Below are positions 32,349 to 41,504 of a stretch of DNA of 64,000 nt, piece after piece (position 1 is the stretch's first letter; each line of letters opens with the position of its first letter). The stretch spans positions 2,779,001 through 2,843,000 of the forward strand of contig NZ_CP016268.1 of assembly GCF_001677435.1 (NCBI RefSeq), read 5' to 3'. A program made the translations under genes and the position numbers. The notes below the pieces were generated by a model. It saw only the letters and a program-made list of their open reading frames with translations, made no database searches and was not told the origin of the DNA. Origin of the DNA: Woeseia oceani. GTDB taxonomy: Bacteria > Pseudomonadota > Gammaproteobacteria > Steroidobacterales > Woeseiaceae.

Positions 32349-33650
32349 ATGTTAAAAATCAATTGCTTAACTGCATCCCTGTTCTTGTTGTCCAGCACCC
32401 TGACCGGCGCCGCGGAACCGCTCTCGGAATCCGGCGAAATGCTGGACGGCATTGCCGCCATTGTTAATGAAGGCGTGGTACTGAAGAGCGAACTGCAGCA
32501 GCAAACAGCCGCCATTCAGCAACGCGCCGCGGCAGAAAACCTGAGCCTGCCACCGGAGGACGTATTGCAGGAGCAGGTCTTGGAGCGCCTGGTTCTGGAG
32601 CAGATCCAGTTGCAACGCGCGAGCCGCTTCGGCATCCAGATTTCCGACCAGATGGTGAATGCGGCCCTGGCCCGGCTCGCACAACAGAACGGCATTCCCT
32701 TTGAGCGTTTGCCCGAAGTAATGGCGGCGGACGGCATCGATTACGCGGCCTACCGTCGCGACATCCGCAAGCAGCTCACGCTGGAGCAATTGCGCCAAAT
32801 AGACGTTATCGGTCGCATCACTGTTGCACCGCGTGAAATCCAGCAGTGTGTTGCTGAGCTGGAAAACAACGTGGTCGGCAACTCTGAGTACAATCTCTCG
32901 CACATCCTGATTTCCGTGCCAGAAGCGGCCACTGCTGAACAATTCGCCGCTGCAGAAGACAAAGCGCAGGAAGTCTACGAAGCGCTGCAAGACGGGGCTG
33001 ACTTCGGTGAAATGGCGGTGCGCTATTCGGACAGTGAGACCGGCCTCGAAGGCGGGCTCCTCGGCTGGCGCAAAGGCGATCAGTTGCCCACCCTGTTTTC
33101 CGATGTCGTCGGCGATCTCACTGCCGGCGAATTCTCGGCGCCGATTCGGGCAATCAGTGGCTACCATTTGGTCAAGATCAACGAACTGCGCAGCGCAATA
33201 CAGAAAAGCGAAATCGAGCAAATGCACATTCGCCACATTCTGATTTCCACCAACGAATTGATTGACGACGAGACCGCAAAACAGCGGCTTGAAGACGCCG
33301 CAGAGCGCATCCGCAACGGCGAAAACTTCGACGAGTTAGCCAAACTGATGTCGGACGACCCGGGCTCGGCCGCAGACGGCGGTGACATGGGCTGGAAAGG
33401 TCCGGGCACTTTCGTTCCCGAGTTCGAACAGGCAGCGCAAAACGCAGAAATCGGTGAAGTGACCGAACCGTTTCGCACCCGGTTTGGCTGGCACATTCTG
33501 GAGGTACAGGGCAAGCGCACTTACGACAACACCGAAGACCTGAAACGAAGTAACTGCGTCCAACGCGTGCAAAACAGCAAACTCGCCAACGAATCGGAAC
33601 TGTGGTTGCGCCGTATTCGCGATGAAGCCTACGTCGACACGCGCATCTGA
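32349..33650 (+). CDS. surA: Periplasmic outer-membrane-protein chaperone SurA
   Basis: Chaperone and peptidyl-prolyl isomerase delivering barrels such as LptD to the Bam complex. The 433-residue protein has a signal peptide (LTASLFLLSSTLTGAAEP), an N-terminal chaperone domain (IAAIVNEGVVLKSELQQQ near 35), and two parvulin domains (YNLSHILISVPEA near 180 with GGLLGWRKGDQLP; MHIRHILISTNEL near 295 with GGDMGWKGPGTFVPEF). Conserved lptD-surA-pdxA-rsmA order. Confidence 0.97.
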   Translation: MLKINCLTASLFLLSSTLTGAAEPLSESGEMLDGIAAIVNEGVVLKSELQQQTAAIQQRAAAENLSLPPEDVLQEQVLERLVLEQIQLQRASRFGIQISDQMVNAALARLAQQNGIPFERLPEVMAADGIDYAAYRRDIRKQLTLEQLRQIDVIGRITVAPREIQQCVAELENNVVGNSEYNLSHILISVPEAATAEQFAAAEDKAQEVYEALQDGADFGEMAVRYSDSETGLEGGLLGWRKGDQLPTLFSDVVGDLTAGEFSAPIRAISGYHLVKINELRSAIQKSEIEQMHIRHILISTNELIDDETAKQRLEDAAERIRNGENFDELAKLMSDDPGSAADGGDMGWKGPGTFVPEFEQAAQNAEIGEVTEPFRTRFGWHILEVQGKRTYDNTEDLKRSNCVQRVQNSKLANESELWLRRIRDEAYVDTRI

Positions 33651-33699
33651 TTTCGGCAGTGTGCCGCGTCCCGGGCACCGCCCAACTGAGTACTGAATA

Positions 33700-34665
33700 A
33701 TGACTGCTGCCCCGCTCGCGGTTACGGCTGGCGAACCTGCCGGCATCGGCCCGGACTTATGTGTCGCGCTCGCGCAAACACCGTTCGCTTCGAAACTGGT
33801 CGTCATCGCCGATCCCGCTTTGCTTGCAGAGCGTGCGCGTATGATGCATCTGCCATTGTCCATAGCGATCGCCGGAGAAGCGGCCGGCAGCGGCGACGCA
33901 TGCCTGACCGTCGTACCCCAATCCCTGCCAAACCCTGCCGCACGTGGCACACCCGACCCGGCCAATGCGCGAACCCTGCTTGCTGGCCTGCGCACAGCCG
34001 TCGAAGGCTGTCAAAGCGGTCGCTATTCAGGCCTGGTAACCGGGCCGTTGCAGAAAAGCGTGATCAACGATGCCGGTATACCGTTCAGCGGCCACACCGA
34101 ATACCTGGCTGAACTGACCAACACGCCGATGCCGGTCATGTTGCTCGTAGCGGACAAACTGCGAGTGGCATTGGCCAGCACGCACATGCCGTTGTCGCAG
34201 GTACCGGCGTATATCACCGGCGAGCGGCTGCTCGCGGTAATACGTGTCCTGCACAAAGACCTGCAAACCCGCTTTCAGATCGCGAACCCGGAGATTGTCG
34301 TTTGCGGCTTGAACCCGCACGCAGGCGAAGGCGGCCACCTCGGCCACGAAGACCGTGACGTCATACTCCCGGTCGTTCAACACTGCCAGACTGACGGCAT
34401 GAACATTCGTGGACCGCTGCCGGCCGACACCGCCTTTACACCGGCGGGTGGCCACGCGGATGCCGTGCTGGCCATGTTCCATGATCAGGGCCTCCCGGTA
34501 CTCAAGTACGCCGGCTTTGGCCACGCAGTGAACGTCACGCTGGGCTTGCCGATTGTACGGACCTCCGTTGATCACGGCACCGCTCTTGACCTCGCCGGCA
34601 GTGGGCGCGCTGACCCCGGCAGCATGCTGGCAGCCGTTGAACTTGCGCTGCATATGGCTTGCTGA
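33700..34665 (+). CDS. pdxA: 4-hydroxythreonine-4-phosphate dehydrogenase
   Basis: NAD-dependent step of the DXP-dependent pyridoxal phosphate pathway. The 321-residue protein has TAGEPAGIGPDL at the N-terminus, the first metal histidine in FSGHTEYLAELT near 130, LNPHAGEGGHLGHED near 205, and the MFHDQGLPVLKY motif near 265. It runs directly into rsmA (stop 34663-34665, next ATG 34666). It supplies PLP used by the CBS-type enzyme and both GcvP subunits in this window. Confidence 0.96.
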   Translation: MTAAPLAVTAGEPAGIGPDLCVALAQTPFASKLVVIADPALLAERARMMHLPLSIAIAGEAAGSGDACLTVVPQSLPNPAARGTPDPANARTLLAGLRTAVEGCQSGRYSGLVTGPLQKSVINDAGIPFSGHTEYLAELTNTPMPVMLLVADKLRVALASTHMPLSQVPAYITGERLLAVIRVLHKDLQTRFQIANPEIVVCGLNPHAGEGGHLGHEDRDVILPVVQHCQTDGMNIRGPLPADTAFTPAGGHADAVLAMFHDQGLPVLKYAGFGHAVNVTLGLPIVRTSVDHGTALDLAGSGRADPGSMLAAVELALHMAC

Positions 34666-35436
34666 ATGCACCGGCACAAGAAACGATTCGGCCAGCATTT
34701 TCTGCACGATCCCGGCGTCATCGGCGATATCGTCTCGGCTGTCACACCAACGCAAGACGATGTGGTTGTTGAGATCGGACCGGGCGAAGGCGCTATTACA
34801 ACCCCCATTGCGCGACTCGCCGGTCACTTGCACGTCGTGGAATTCGATCGCGACCTCGCGAAACGACTGCGACAACGGTACGCCGATAGCGACCGCGTGA
34901 CCGTGCACGAAGCGGACGCCCTGAAATTCGACTTTGCTTCGCTGGGGCACAATCTGCGCATAGTCGGCAACTTGCCGTACAACATTTCCACGCCGCTGCT
35001 GTTTCACTTGCTCGAATGCCGTACACACATCCAGGACATGCACTTCATGTTGCAAAAGGAAGTCGTGGATCGTATGGCTGCCGAGCCCGGTGGCCGGGAT
35101 TTCGGCCGCTTGACCGTCATGCTTGGCTGCGCGCTGCAGGTTGTACACCTGTTCGATGTGCCGCCGACGGCGTTCGAGCCGCCGCCGAAAGTCATGTCGG
35201 CAGTCGTTCGCCTCGCACCGTTGCCGGAAGGCACATTCAACCTCAGCGATCACAAGACCCTCGCCGCATTGGTTGCTCAGGCCTTCAGCCAGCGGCGCAA
35301 GACCATACGAAACTCACTGCGACAGCGGGCGAGTGAAGCCGAACTGCAGGCGGCTGGTATAGACCCTGGCGCGCGCCCGGAACAGATCCCTGTTTCCGCC
35401 TGGATCGACCTTGCAAACGCTCTCGCCGGGACCTGA
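34666..35436 (+). CDS. rsmA: 16S rRNA (adenine-1518/1519-N6) dimethyltransferase
   Basis: Dimethylates two adjacent adenines in helix 45 of 16S rRNA (KsgA). The 256-residue product has KKRFGQHFLHDPGV at the N-terminus, SAM motif VVEIGPGEGAIT near 40, and the catalytic NLPYNISTPLLFHLL near 105. Directly abuts pdxA. Confidence 0.97.
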   Translation: MHRHKKRFGQHFLHDPGVIGDIVSAVTPTQDDVVVEIGPGEGAITTPIARLAGHLHVVEFDRDLAKRLRQRYADSDRVTVHEADALKFDFASLGHNLRIVGNLPYNISTPLLFHLLECRTHIQDMHFMLQKEVVDRMAAEPGGRDFGRLTVMLGCALQVVHLFDVPPTAFEPPPKVMSAVVRLAPLPEGTFNLSDHKTLAALVAQAFSQRRKTIRNSLRQRASEAELQAAGIDPGARPEQIPVSAWIDLANALAGT

Positions 35437-35549
35437 GCGCCGCCGGCAACGATATCCGTACCTGGCCGAATCAGCGCCGTACGCATCGCACTCCCGGCCC
35501 GCTACTCATGTAGAATAGCGCCACGTTCGGGACAACTTGCATCGCAACC

Positions 35550-35936
35550 ATGATCAGCAACAATGAACTTTGTGATATCAGTGTCGAGGTGGCAACCGAC
35601 TACGTCGATGAGCAATCCGAGCCCGATATCGGCCGCTATGTTTTCGCCTACACCATTACCATCGCCAATAAAGGCGGTGTCGCCGCACGACTGCTCAGTC
35701 GCCACTGGGTAATCACCGATGCGAACGGCAAGGTGCAGGAAGTCAACGGCGACGGCGTTGTTGGCGAACAGCCGCACCTCAATCCAGGCGAATCATTCCG
35801 CTACTCGAGCGGCGCCGTACTCGAAACACCGGTTGGTGCGATGCAGGGCCGCTACCGCATGAAAGCAGACAACGGCACAGACTTTTACGCCCCGATTCCA
35901 CCATTTACGCTGGCCGTGCCCGGCGTACTGCACTAG
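35550..35936 (+). CDS. apaG: ApaG/DUF525 family protein
   Basis: A 128-residue single fibronectin-III-like domain protein. Conserved motifs are YVFAYTITIANKGGVAARLLSRHW near 35-55, the Gly-rich phosphate-binding-like GDGVVGEQPHLNPGESFRYSSG and a final PPFTLAVPGVLH. It sits between rsmA and apaH as in E. coli. Biochemical function is not firmly established. Confidence 0.95.
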   Translation: MISNNELCDISVEVATDYVDEQSEPDIGRYVFAYTITIANKGGVAARLLSRHWVITDANGKVQEVNGDGVVGEQPHLNPGESFRYSSGAVLETPVGAMQGRYRMKADNGTDFYAPIPPFTLAVPGVLH

Positions 35937-35959
35937 CACCAGCCTGCAGAGGAGTTGCG

Positions 35960-36772
35960 TTGGCGGTTTACGCAATCGGTGACCTGCAGGGGTGTTTCGA
36001 TCCGTTCCGCAGGCTGCTGGACAAACTGGACTTTGACCCGGTCACTGACCGCATCTGGCTGACCGGCGATCTGGTCAACCGCGGTCCTAAATCCTTGAAG
36101 ACCTTGCGATTCGTGAAGTCGCTGGGCGATGCCGTTACGCTGGTCCTCGGCAATCACGATCTGCACCTCTTGGCGATGGCGAACGACATCGCCGTAACCA
36201 ACAATCGCTTCGACTCCATGTGGAAAATTCTCGCGGCCGACGACTGCGATGAACTGCTCGACTGGCTGCGCTTCAAGCCACTGGCGCACTACAGTCCGGA
36301 ACTGAATACCTTGATGGTTCACGCCGGCGTGCCGCCGCAATGGACCATCAAGAAGACCTTGAAGCGCGCCGCCGAAGTAGAAAGCGCATTGCAACAGGAC
36401 GACTACGTTCGCTTCCTCAAGAAAATGTACGGTGACCTGCCCGACAAGTGGTCAGGTGATCTGCAAGGTGCGGACCGGCTGCGTTTCATCGTCAACAGCC
36501 TGACCCGGATGCGCATGATATCGCCAGGTGGCCGTCTTAACTTCACGCACAAAGGTCTGCCCACTGCCGCCGGCAAGGGGCTGGTTCCCTGGTTTCAGGC
36601 ACCAAAAGCACGCTGGACGGATTCCCGTATTGTATTCGGCCATTGGTCGGCGCTTGGATTAATGGTGAAAAAGAAACTGATCTCTGTCGATACCGGTTGC
36701 GTCTGGGGCCGGCAACTGACGGCAGTGCGGCTGGACCAGTCAGCCGAAGTCACCAAGGTTCGCTGCCGCTAG
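35960..36772 (+). CDS. apaH: Symmetrical diadenosine tetraphosphatase
   Basis: Hydrolyses Ap4A and also removes Np4 caps from RNA. The 270-residue metallophosphatase has YAIGDLQGCFDPF (metal ligands Asp and Gln in place of His, as usual for ApaH), TGDLVNRGPKSLKT, LGNHDLHLLAM and VHAGVPPQW. The start is TTG with AGAGGAG 5 bp upstream. In E. coli apaH is adjacent to folA; here a kynurenine-type cluster lies between them. Confidence 0.95.
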   Translation: MAVYAIGDLQGCFDPFRRLLDKLDFDPVTDRIWLTGDLVNRGPKSLKTLRFVKSLGDAVTLVLGNHDLHLLAMANDIAVTNNRFDSMWKILAADDCDELLDWLRFKPLAHYSPELNTLMVHAGVPPQWTIKKTLKRAAEVESALQQDDYVRFLKKMYGDLPDKWSGDLQGADRLRFIVNSLTRMRMISPGGRLNFTHKGLPTAAGKGLVPWFQAPKARWTDSRIVFGHWSALGLMVKKKLISVDTGCVWGRQLTAVRLDQSAEVTKVRCR

Positions 36773-36858
36773 CCTGGTCACCGGTGTTGCGGGCAAGCCG
36801 TGCAGAGTACACTGCGCATTGAATGTCACGTCGCAATCGTTGCCATACAGGAGACAGC

Positions 36859-37278
36859 ATGTCGGACAGTATCAAATCGTCACGCGCCCCCGTGCCACTC
36901 GGCGCCTATCCGCATGCGCGGCGTTGCGGTTCCCTGTTGTTCCTTTCCGGTATCGGCCCACGGCCGCCGAGCGGCGGAACAGCGGCCGGTGTCAAACTCG
37001 ACGCCAACGGTGAAGTCCTTGAGTACGATATTGAAGCTCAAGTCCATGCAGTTTGCGCCAACGTGCGCAGCGTACTCGAAGATGCCGGTGCGAACTGGTC
37101 GGACCTGGTCGACATCACCGTGTTCCTGACGGATATACGCCGCGATTTCGCCGCTTACAACAAAGTCTACGCAAGCTACTTTGATGGTGACGGCCCAACA
37201 CGCACTACCATCGAAGTGAGTCGCTTGCCCGGCCCTATCGCCATTGAAATGAAATGCATAGCGGCCTTACGCGACTGA
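36859..37278 (+). CDS. RidA/YjgF-family protein, possible 2-aminomuconate deaminase
   Basis: A 139-residue YjgF-fold protein with the family motif PTRTTIEVSRLPGPIAIEMKC near 110-130, including the conserved Arg that binds substrate carboxylate. Many RidA proteins hydrolyse enamines and imines; the ones found beside 3-hydroxyanthranilate genes act as 2-aminomuconate deaminases. Its place at the head of the kynurenine cluster and its length (the NbaF-type enzyme is about 140 residues) favour that role, which is inference. The ATG at 36859 follows GGAGACAGC. The next gene begins 9 bp downstream. Confidence 0.85.
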   Translation: MSDSIKSSRAPVPLGAYPHARRCGSLLFLSGIGPRPPSGGTAAGVKLDANGEVLEYDIEAQVHAVCANVRSVLEDAGANWSDLVDITVFLTDIRRDFAAYNKVYASYFDGDGPTRTTIEVSRLPGPIAIEMKCIAALRD

Positions 37279-37433
<155 letters not shown>

Positions 37434-37434
<1 letters not shown>

Positions 37435-37931
37435 TGCTGTGGCCGGGCGTACAGCATTACAGGTGCCGGGCATACGTGCTATCGGCGAATTGGCGCGAGG
37501 AATCCCGCTTTCGCATGGAGCCGCAGTTTGCGCCGGCGAATACCGCCGAGCTTTGGCAGCTCAGCAACCCGCCGATCCTGTCGCTCGCGCCGGTCAGCGC
37601 ATCGCTGTCCATTTTTCAGGAAGCGGGTATGGCCAACCATGGTGACAAATCCGTGCGTCTGACCGCCTGCCTGGAGTACCTGCTGGAAGCGAAGTTCGGC
37701 AACCGAACAGTGTCCATGACTCCCGCCGATGCCCGCGGCTGCCCGATGTCATTGCAGGCGCGCAACCCGGAACTCGATGCGCGCGCGGGGTACGAACGAC
37801 TGCAAACGATGAACGTCATCACCGACTGGCGTGAACCGGATGTGATGCGCGTAGCACCCGCCCCCTTGTACAGCAGCTATGCCGGTGTGCATGAACCTGC
37901 AGAACGGTTGAGCCAGGCGGTCAGGGGATGA
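37434..37931 (+). pseudogene. Kynureninase, C-terminal fragment
   Basis: From about 37491 the translation matches the last third of kynureninase: ESRFRMEPQFAP, WQLSNPPILSLAPVSASL, VRLTACLEYLL, MTPADARGCPMSLQ and DWREPDVMRVAPAPLYSSY. A full enzyme is about 420 residues; only about 145 remain, and the PLP lysine and most of the active site are absent. The 57 bp from 37434 to 37490 match neither parent clearly. The ATG at 37434 overlaps the TGA of the dioxygenase fragment by chance of the junction, while the stop still overlaps the next ATG (ATGA), the original operon spacing. The two fragments together imply loss of roughly 1.1-1.2 kb. Confidence 0.85.
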
Positions 37932-39301
37932 GCAACGGCACCGTCAACATACTCGGTGCCGGGCTGTGCGGCAGCCTGCTGGCCATCATGCTCGCACGCC
38001 GTGGCCAGGAGGTCGTACTCTGGGAGCGACAGGCAGATCCCCGGCTAAGCAAGACCATCGCTGGCCGTTCCATCAACCTGGCGCTGGCTGCGCGCGGTAT
38101 TCGCGCCTTGCAGCACGCTGAAGTGTTCGCGCCTGTCAAAGAGCTGCTGGTACCGATGCGTGGCCGCATGATCCATCACCCCGACGGCGCTACCGAACTG
38201 CAGCCCTACGGCTCGCGCGAACACGAACAGATTTACTCGGTATCGCGTGCTGAATTGAATCGCATACTGCTGAACTGCGCCGAACAAGAACACGGTGTCA
38301 CGGTTAATTTTGGCTACAGTGCCAAGGCGTTCAAACCAGCCAACCACGAATTATGGCTGGAACGCAGCAGCGATGGCGCGACGCACAGGTTGAGCAGCGG
38401 TCCGTTGATCGCCGCGGACGGCGCCGGCTCCGTCGTGCGCCGTGCCTACAACGGGGACAGCACCATCGTGCCTGGTGAAGAATTGCTCCCGCACGGCTAC
38501 AAGGAACTGACCCTGCCCGCTGCCGCTGACGGAGGCTTTCGTCTCGATCCCGGCGCACTGCACATTTGGCCGCGCGGTGGGTTCATGCTGATTGCTCTGC
38601 CCAATCCCGGCGGCGATTTCACGCTCACACTCTTCATGGCAAAGAGCGGCGATATCTCTTTCGAATCACTGCAATCGGTCAGCGACATTACGGCCTTTTT
38701 CGAAGAGCACTTCGCCGACATACTTCCACAGCTGCCAAAGTTGCAGGCCGAATTCGCCAACAACCCGGTCGGCATACTCGGTACCGTACGCTGTCAGCGC
38801 TGGAACGATGGCGAACTGCTGCTGATCGGCGATGCCGCACACGCAATCGTCCCGTTTCACGGTCAGGGCATGAATCTTGCTTTCGAAGATTGCGCACTGC
38901 TCGACCTGCACGTGCAGAACAGCAATGGAGACTGGTCCGCTGCGTTCGCGGCGTTCGCCGCGGAACAGCAACCCAATGCCGAGGCGATTGCCGACATGGC
39001 GCTCGACAACTACGTTGAAATGCGTGACCGGGTGCGTGACCCCAAGTTTGTACTCCACAAACAACTGGCATTCGAGTTTGAACGACGCATGCCCGGCCGC
39101 TTCATTCCACGGTATTCGATGGTCATGTTTCACCCGGAGATTCCGTACGCGGTGGCGCAACAGCGCGGCGCAATGCAACAACGGCTGTTGCAAGAGATTG
39201 CGGCCGGCGTGAACAGCGTCGACGAAGTGGACTTGTCAGCCGCAGAAGATAAAATTCGCAGCGCACTGCCAACGCTGGACGAGCAACAGGTCAGTCAGTA
39301 G
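37928..39301 (+). CDS. kmo: Kynurenine 3-monooxygenase
   Basis: FAD-dependent hydroxylation of kynurenine to 3-hydroxykynurenine. The 457-residue flavoprotein has the dinucleotide motif GAGLCGSLLA at residues 10-19, a GRSINLALAARGIRAL segment near 50 typical of KMO, VSRAELNRILL, the DG motif LIAADGAGSVVRRAY near 160, and the FAD-binding GDAAHAIVPFHGQGMNLAFEDC near 305. Kynureninase and the dioxygenase acting on its product are broken just upstream, so the product would accumulate unless other copies exist. The gene converges with folA, with an 11-bp 3' overlap. Confidence 0.92.
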   Translation: MSNGTVNILGAGLCGSLLAIMLARRGQEVVLWERQADPRLSKTIAGRSINLALAARGIRALQHAEVFAPVKELLVPMRGRMIHHPDGATELQPYGSREHEQIYSVSRAELNRILLNCAEQEHGVTVNFGYSAKAFKPANHELWLERSSDGATHRLSSGPLIAADGAGSVVRRAYNGDSTIVPGEELLPHGYKELTLPAAADGGFRLDPGALHIWPRGGFMLIALPNPGGDFTLTLFMAKSGDISFESLQSVSDITAFFEEHFADILPQLPKLQAEFANNPVGILGTVRCQRWNDGELLLIGDAAHAIVPFHGQGMNLAFEDCALLDLHVQNSNGDWSAAFAAFAAEQQPNAEAIADMALDNYVEMRDRVRDPKFVLHKQLAFEFERRMPGRFIPRYSMVMFHPEIPYAVAQQRGAMQQRLLQEIAAGVNSVDEVDLSAAEDKIRSALPTLDEQQVSQ

Positions 39302-39782
39302 ATCGCTGCAGAGTATCCACGCTGAAGCCAAGCGGCCGGTTCGGGCCGGCCGGGAAATCTTCACTTTCGAGCAGCTCCCAGTCGGTCTCGTTCAAAGCAG
39401 GGAAGAATGCATCACCCTGCGGCTGTGAGCGAACGCGGGTCAGGTAGATGCGATCAGTCATCGGCAGCATTTGTTCGTATATGCGGCCACCGCCAATAAT
39501 CATGACCTCGTCTTCGCCGGCCGCCGCGTCCAGTGCCGCCTGTGGCGATGGGACAACTTCACAGCCCGCCGCCGCGTAACCCGGCTGGCGACTGATTACG
39601 ATATTGCGCCGGCCCGGCAGTGCCTTGCCAATCGACTCGTGAGTCAAACGGCCCATCACGATCGGCTTGCCCATGGTGATGGAACGAAACCGCTTGAGGT
39701 CCTCTGGCAGATGCCAGGGCAACTCGCCTTGTTGGCCGATGACGTTGTTCTCGGCGGCCGCCACGATGATCGAGATCATCAT
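39291..39782 (-). CDS. folA: Dihydrofolate reductase
   Basis: Reduces dihydrofolate produced by thymidylate synthase (thyA, 4.4 kb away). The 163-residue protein has ISIIVAAAENNVIG at the N-terminus, LPWHLPEDLKRFRSIT with the active-site Glu/Asp position near 27, the NADPH-binding PIVMGRLTHESIGKALPGRRNIV and IIGGGRIYEQML near 100. Two adjacent ATGs start the gene; the first overlaps the stop of a 43-codon upstream ORF (TAATG). Confidence 0.97.
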   Translation of the reverse strand: MMISIIVAAAENNVIGQQGELPWHLPEDLKRFRSITMGKPIVMGRLTHESIGKALPGRRNIVISRQPGYAAAGCEVVPSPQAALDAAAGEDEVMIIGGGRIYEQMLPMTDRIYLTRVRSQPQGDAFFPALNETDWELLESEDFPAGPNRPLGFSVDTLQRSTD

Positions 39783-39913
39783 TATTGCGCCGCGCGATCA
39801 TTCAGTAGCGCAGCGATACCGATTGACTTAGCGCAGCGGCCAACATCGAACAGCTCCGGGAGATCTGTATAACGGGGATAAAACACGCCGGACACCTTTG
39901 CGGTCGAAGTCAT
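39782..39913 (-). CDS. Hypothetical 43-residue ORF coupled to folA
   Basis: A short frame ATG 39913 to TAA 39784-39782 whose stop overlaps the folA ATG as TAATG. The product (beginning MTSTAKVSG, containing FYPRYTDLPELFDVG) has no family I recognise and no membrane segment. It could be a translated leader, the remnant of a larger gene, or chance. Support is only the coupling geometry and the absence of another gene here. Confidence 0.3.
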   Translation of the reverse strand: MTSTAKVSGVFYPRYTDLPELFDVGRCAKSIGIAALLNDRAAQ

Positions 39914-40034
39914 TGCCAAAATCGACGTGCATTATCTACTGAACCTGTCCTGCTGTGCCAGCATTCATCGGGAAACAGGGATGAACTTTGGCGCACTCCC
40001 GGCGCTATGCACAAGCTCCTCACAAAGACCGCCC

Positions 40035-40634
40035 CTACTTGCGGCCAGTACCTGGCGGAAAGTCTGCAAACAGGGCCGCAACTGCCTTGCCAATGGACGG
40101 TGCCGGGTCTTCCCGATCCGACGTTGAAATGGTTTTGCTCGCCCAGCCATGCCAGACCGGTTGTTTGGTCTTGCCATCAAAAATATCGACCCCCAGTGTG
40201 CCTTCGGTATACATACGGTGTTCGACTTCCCGCTCGAAATAGTAACGTCCGTATAGCCGATTGCCCCAGACACCCCGATAAACGCTGGGGTACGAGTCAA
40301 CTTCTATCCGATCGCGAGTACCGACGGTAAACGACAGCACAAAGTCCGTTGTTTGCGAATTGGGTGAGAGCACGAAGCCCTTGCGCGTCAATTCACTCTC
40401 AATTGCGCTGATAATCTTCTTTTGCGCCAGCGGGCTGATAGTCGGTCGCTCGCCCGCACCGACAATCAACGGTTTATCGGATATCCAGCTGAAGGTCCGG
40501 TATTCATCAAAGGACACCGATTCGTCGTGGTGCGATCCTGACTTGATAGTTGCGCAGCCGCTCAAAGCGAGCCCGACAATCACGAGCGCGGAAAGCAGCG
40601 CGGTCCGCGCAGTGTTTCCATTTGCCATGTTCAT
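40035..40634 (-). CDS. DUF4136 family lipoprotein
   Basis: A 199-residue probable lipoprotein: signal segment TALLSALVIVGLALSGC with lipobox LSGC, then a DUF4136-type domain with FDEYRTFSW near 45, ISAIESELTRKGF near 80, TDFVLSFTVGTRD near 95 and a GTLGVDIFDGKTKQPVWHGWASK strand pair near 160. Function unknown; related lipoproteins are usually in the outer membrane. The ATG at 40634 has GAGG 9 bp upstream. It is the last gene of the minus-strand accessory block. Confidence 0.82.
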   Translation of the reverse strand: MNMANGNTARTALLSALVIVGLALSGCATIKSGSHHDESVSFDEYRTFSWISDKPLIVGAGERPTISPLAQKKIISAIESELTRKGFVLSPNSQTTDFVLSFTVGTRDRIEVDSYPSVYRGVWGNRLYGRYYFEREVEHRMYTEGTLGVDIFDGKTKQPVWHGWASKTISTSDREDPAPSIGKAVAALFADFPPGTGRK

Positions 40635-40674
40635 TACCAGTATCCTCAACAGTAGAAAGGTTGTTTCTTTGTGC

Positions 40675-41100
40675 TCAGCTACCGGCCCGCGGCGCAATTT
40701 TTTGCGCCAGCAGGTGCCGCCAGCCTGTTGCTGCAATAAGAATCCATATCGCGCTGCGCAAGGCCATCGCAATCACCGTTCGAAGCTCATAAGCACCGCC
40801 ACTCAACATGTGCCAGGCGAAGGCGGCATAGACGATCAATGTGGAGACGGCAATTGCGGCTGCCGCCCACGCAGCCCACGCTCGGCGACGCCAAATTCCA
40901 ACTGCGGCAGCAATGTAAGCAAAGCCCGCCAGAAAATTGAACCAGAGTACAAACGGTACTTAGTCACCAGCCGCTTGGCGCGCCGGTCCGTCAATGAACA
41001 GGACAGCCCCACCTTCTCGAATTGTCAGCAGACCGAACAAGACACCAATCAGCGCCGCAATCCGAAGCCACAACTTGGACGTCAGTTCGGTCGACGTCAT
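40675..41100 (-). pseudogene. Small integral membrane protein interrupted by an in-frame TAA
   Basis: The frame starts with an ATG at 41100 overlapping the DUF302 stop (TAATG) and encodes KLWLRIAALIGVLFGLLTI followed by a GGAVLF segment, then meets TAA at 40962-40960 (codon 47). Beyond it the same frame continues without shift as VPFVLWFNFLAGFAYIAAAV, two further hydrophobic segments and a normal TGA at 40677-40675. The whole would be a 141-residue protein with about four membrane spans. A single base change from a Tyr codon (TAC/TAT) would create this stop. The truncated 46-residue product would have one or two spans. A sequencing error is the main alternative. Confidence 0.75.
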
Positions 41101-41504
41101 TACCGCGCCGCTGCCTGAAGGGACTGCACGACCTGGTTAAGCTTCTGCCGGACGGCCGCCGCAACAGGCTCGAGCGCCGGATTTTTGACGGCTTGCATCG
41201 AGCTCACCGGATCGACCGCAGCAACTTCCGTTTTCCCATCGCCGTCGTCGCGGACGATGACGTTACACGGCAACATTGTGCCAATCTTGCTTTCAGCCTG
41301 TAGCGCCTGATGCGCCAGGGTCGGATTGCACGCACCCAGTATGAGATAACGAGGAAACTCGACGCCCAGCTTTTCTTTCAGCGTCGCTTGCACGTCAATC
41401 GTGGTCAGGACGCCAAACCCTTCCGCCTTTAGCGACGCAATGACGCGATCAACGACATCGTCAAACGGGGCACTCAAAGTCTTTGCGAAATAGTAAGACA
41501 TCAT
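41100..41504 (-). CDS. DUF302 domain protein
   Basis: A 134-residue cytoplasmic protein made almost entirely of a DUF302 domain: YYFAKTLSAPFDDVVDRVIASLKAEGFGV at the N-terminus, IDVQATLKEKLGV near 40, YLILGACNPTLAHQAL near 55, and MLPCNVIVRDD near 77. Two cysteines (near 59 and 81) are typical of this family, which is often near sulfur-oxidation or redox genes; no reaction is established. It starts directly after the cytochrome b561 stop and its own stop overlaps the following membrane-protein start. Confidence 0.88.
   Translation of the reverse strand: MMSYYFAKTLSAPFDDVVDRVIASLKAEGFGVLTTIDVQATLKEKLGVEFPRYLILGACNPTLAHQALQAESKIGTMLPCNVIVRDDGDGKTEVAAVDPVSSMQAVKNPALEPVAAAVRQKLNQVVQSLQAAAR

Noticed and set aside
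34027-35253. Long minus-strand frame opposite pdxA and rsmA
   Set aside because: It is antisense to two certain genes, its translation resembles no protein, and such frames are common in GC-rich coding DNA.
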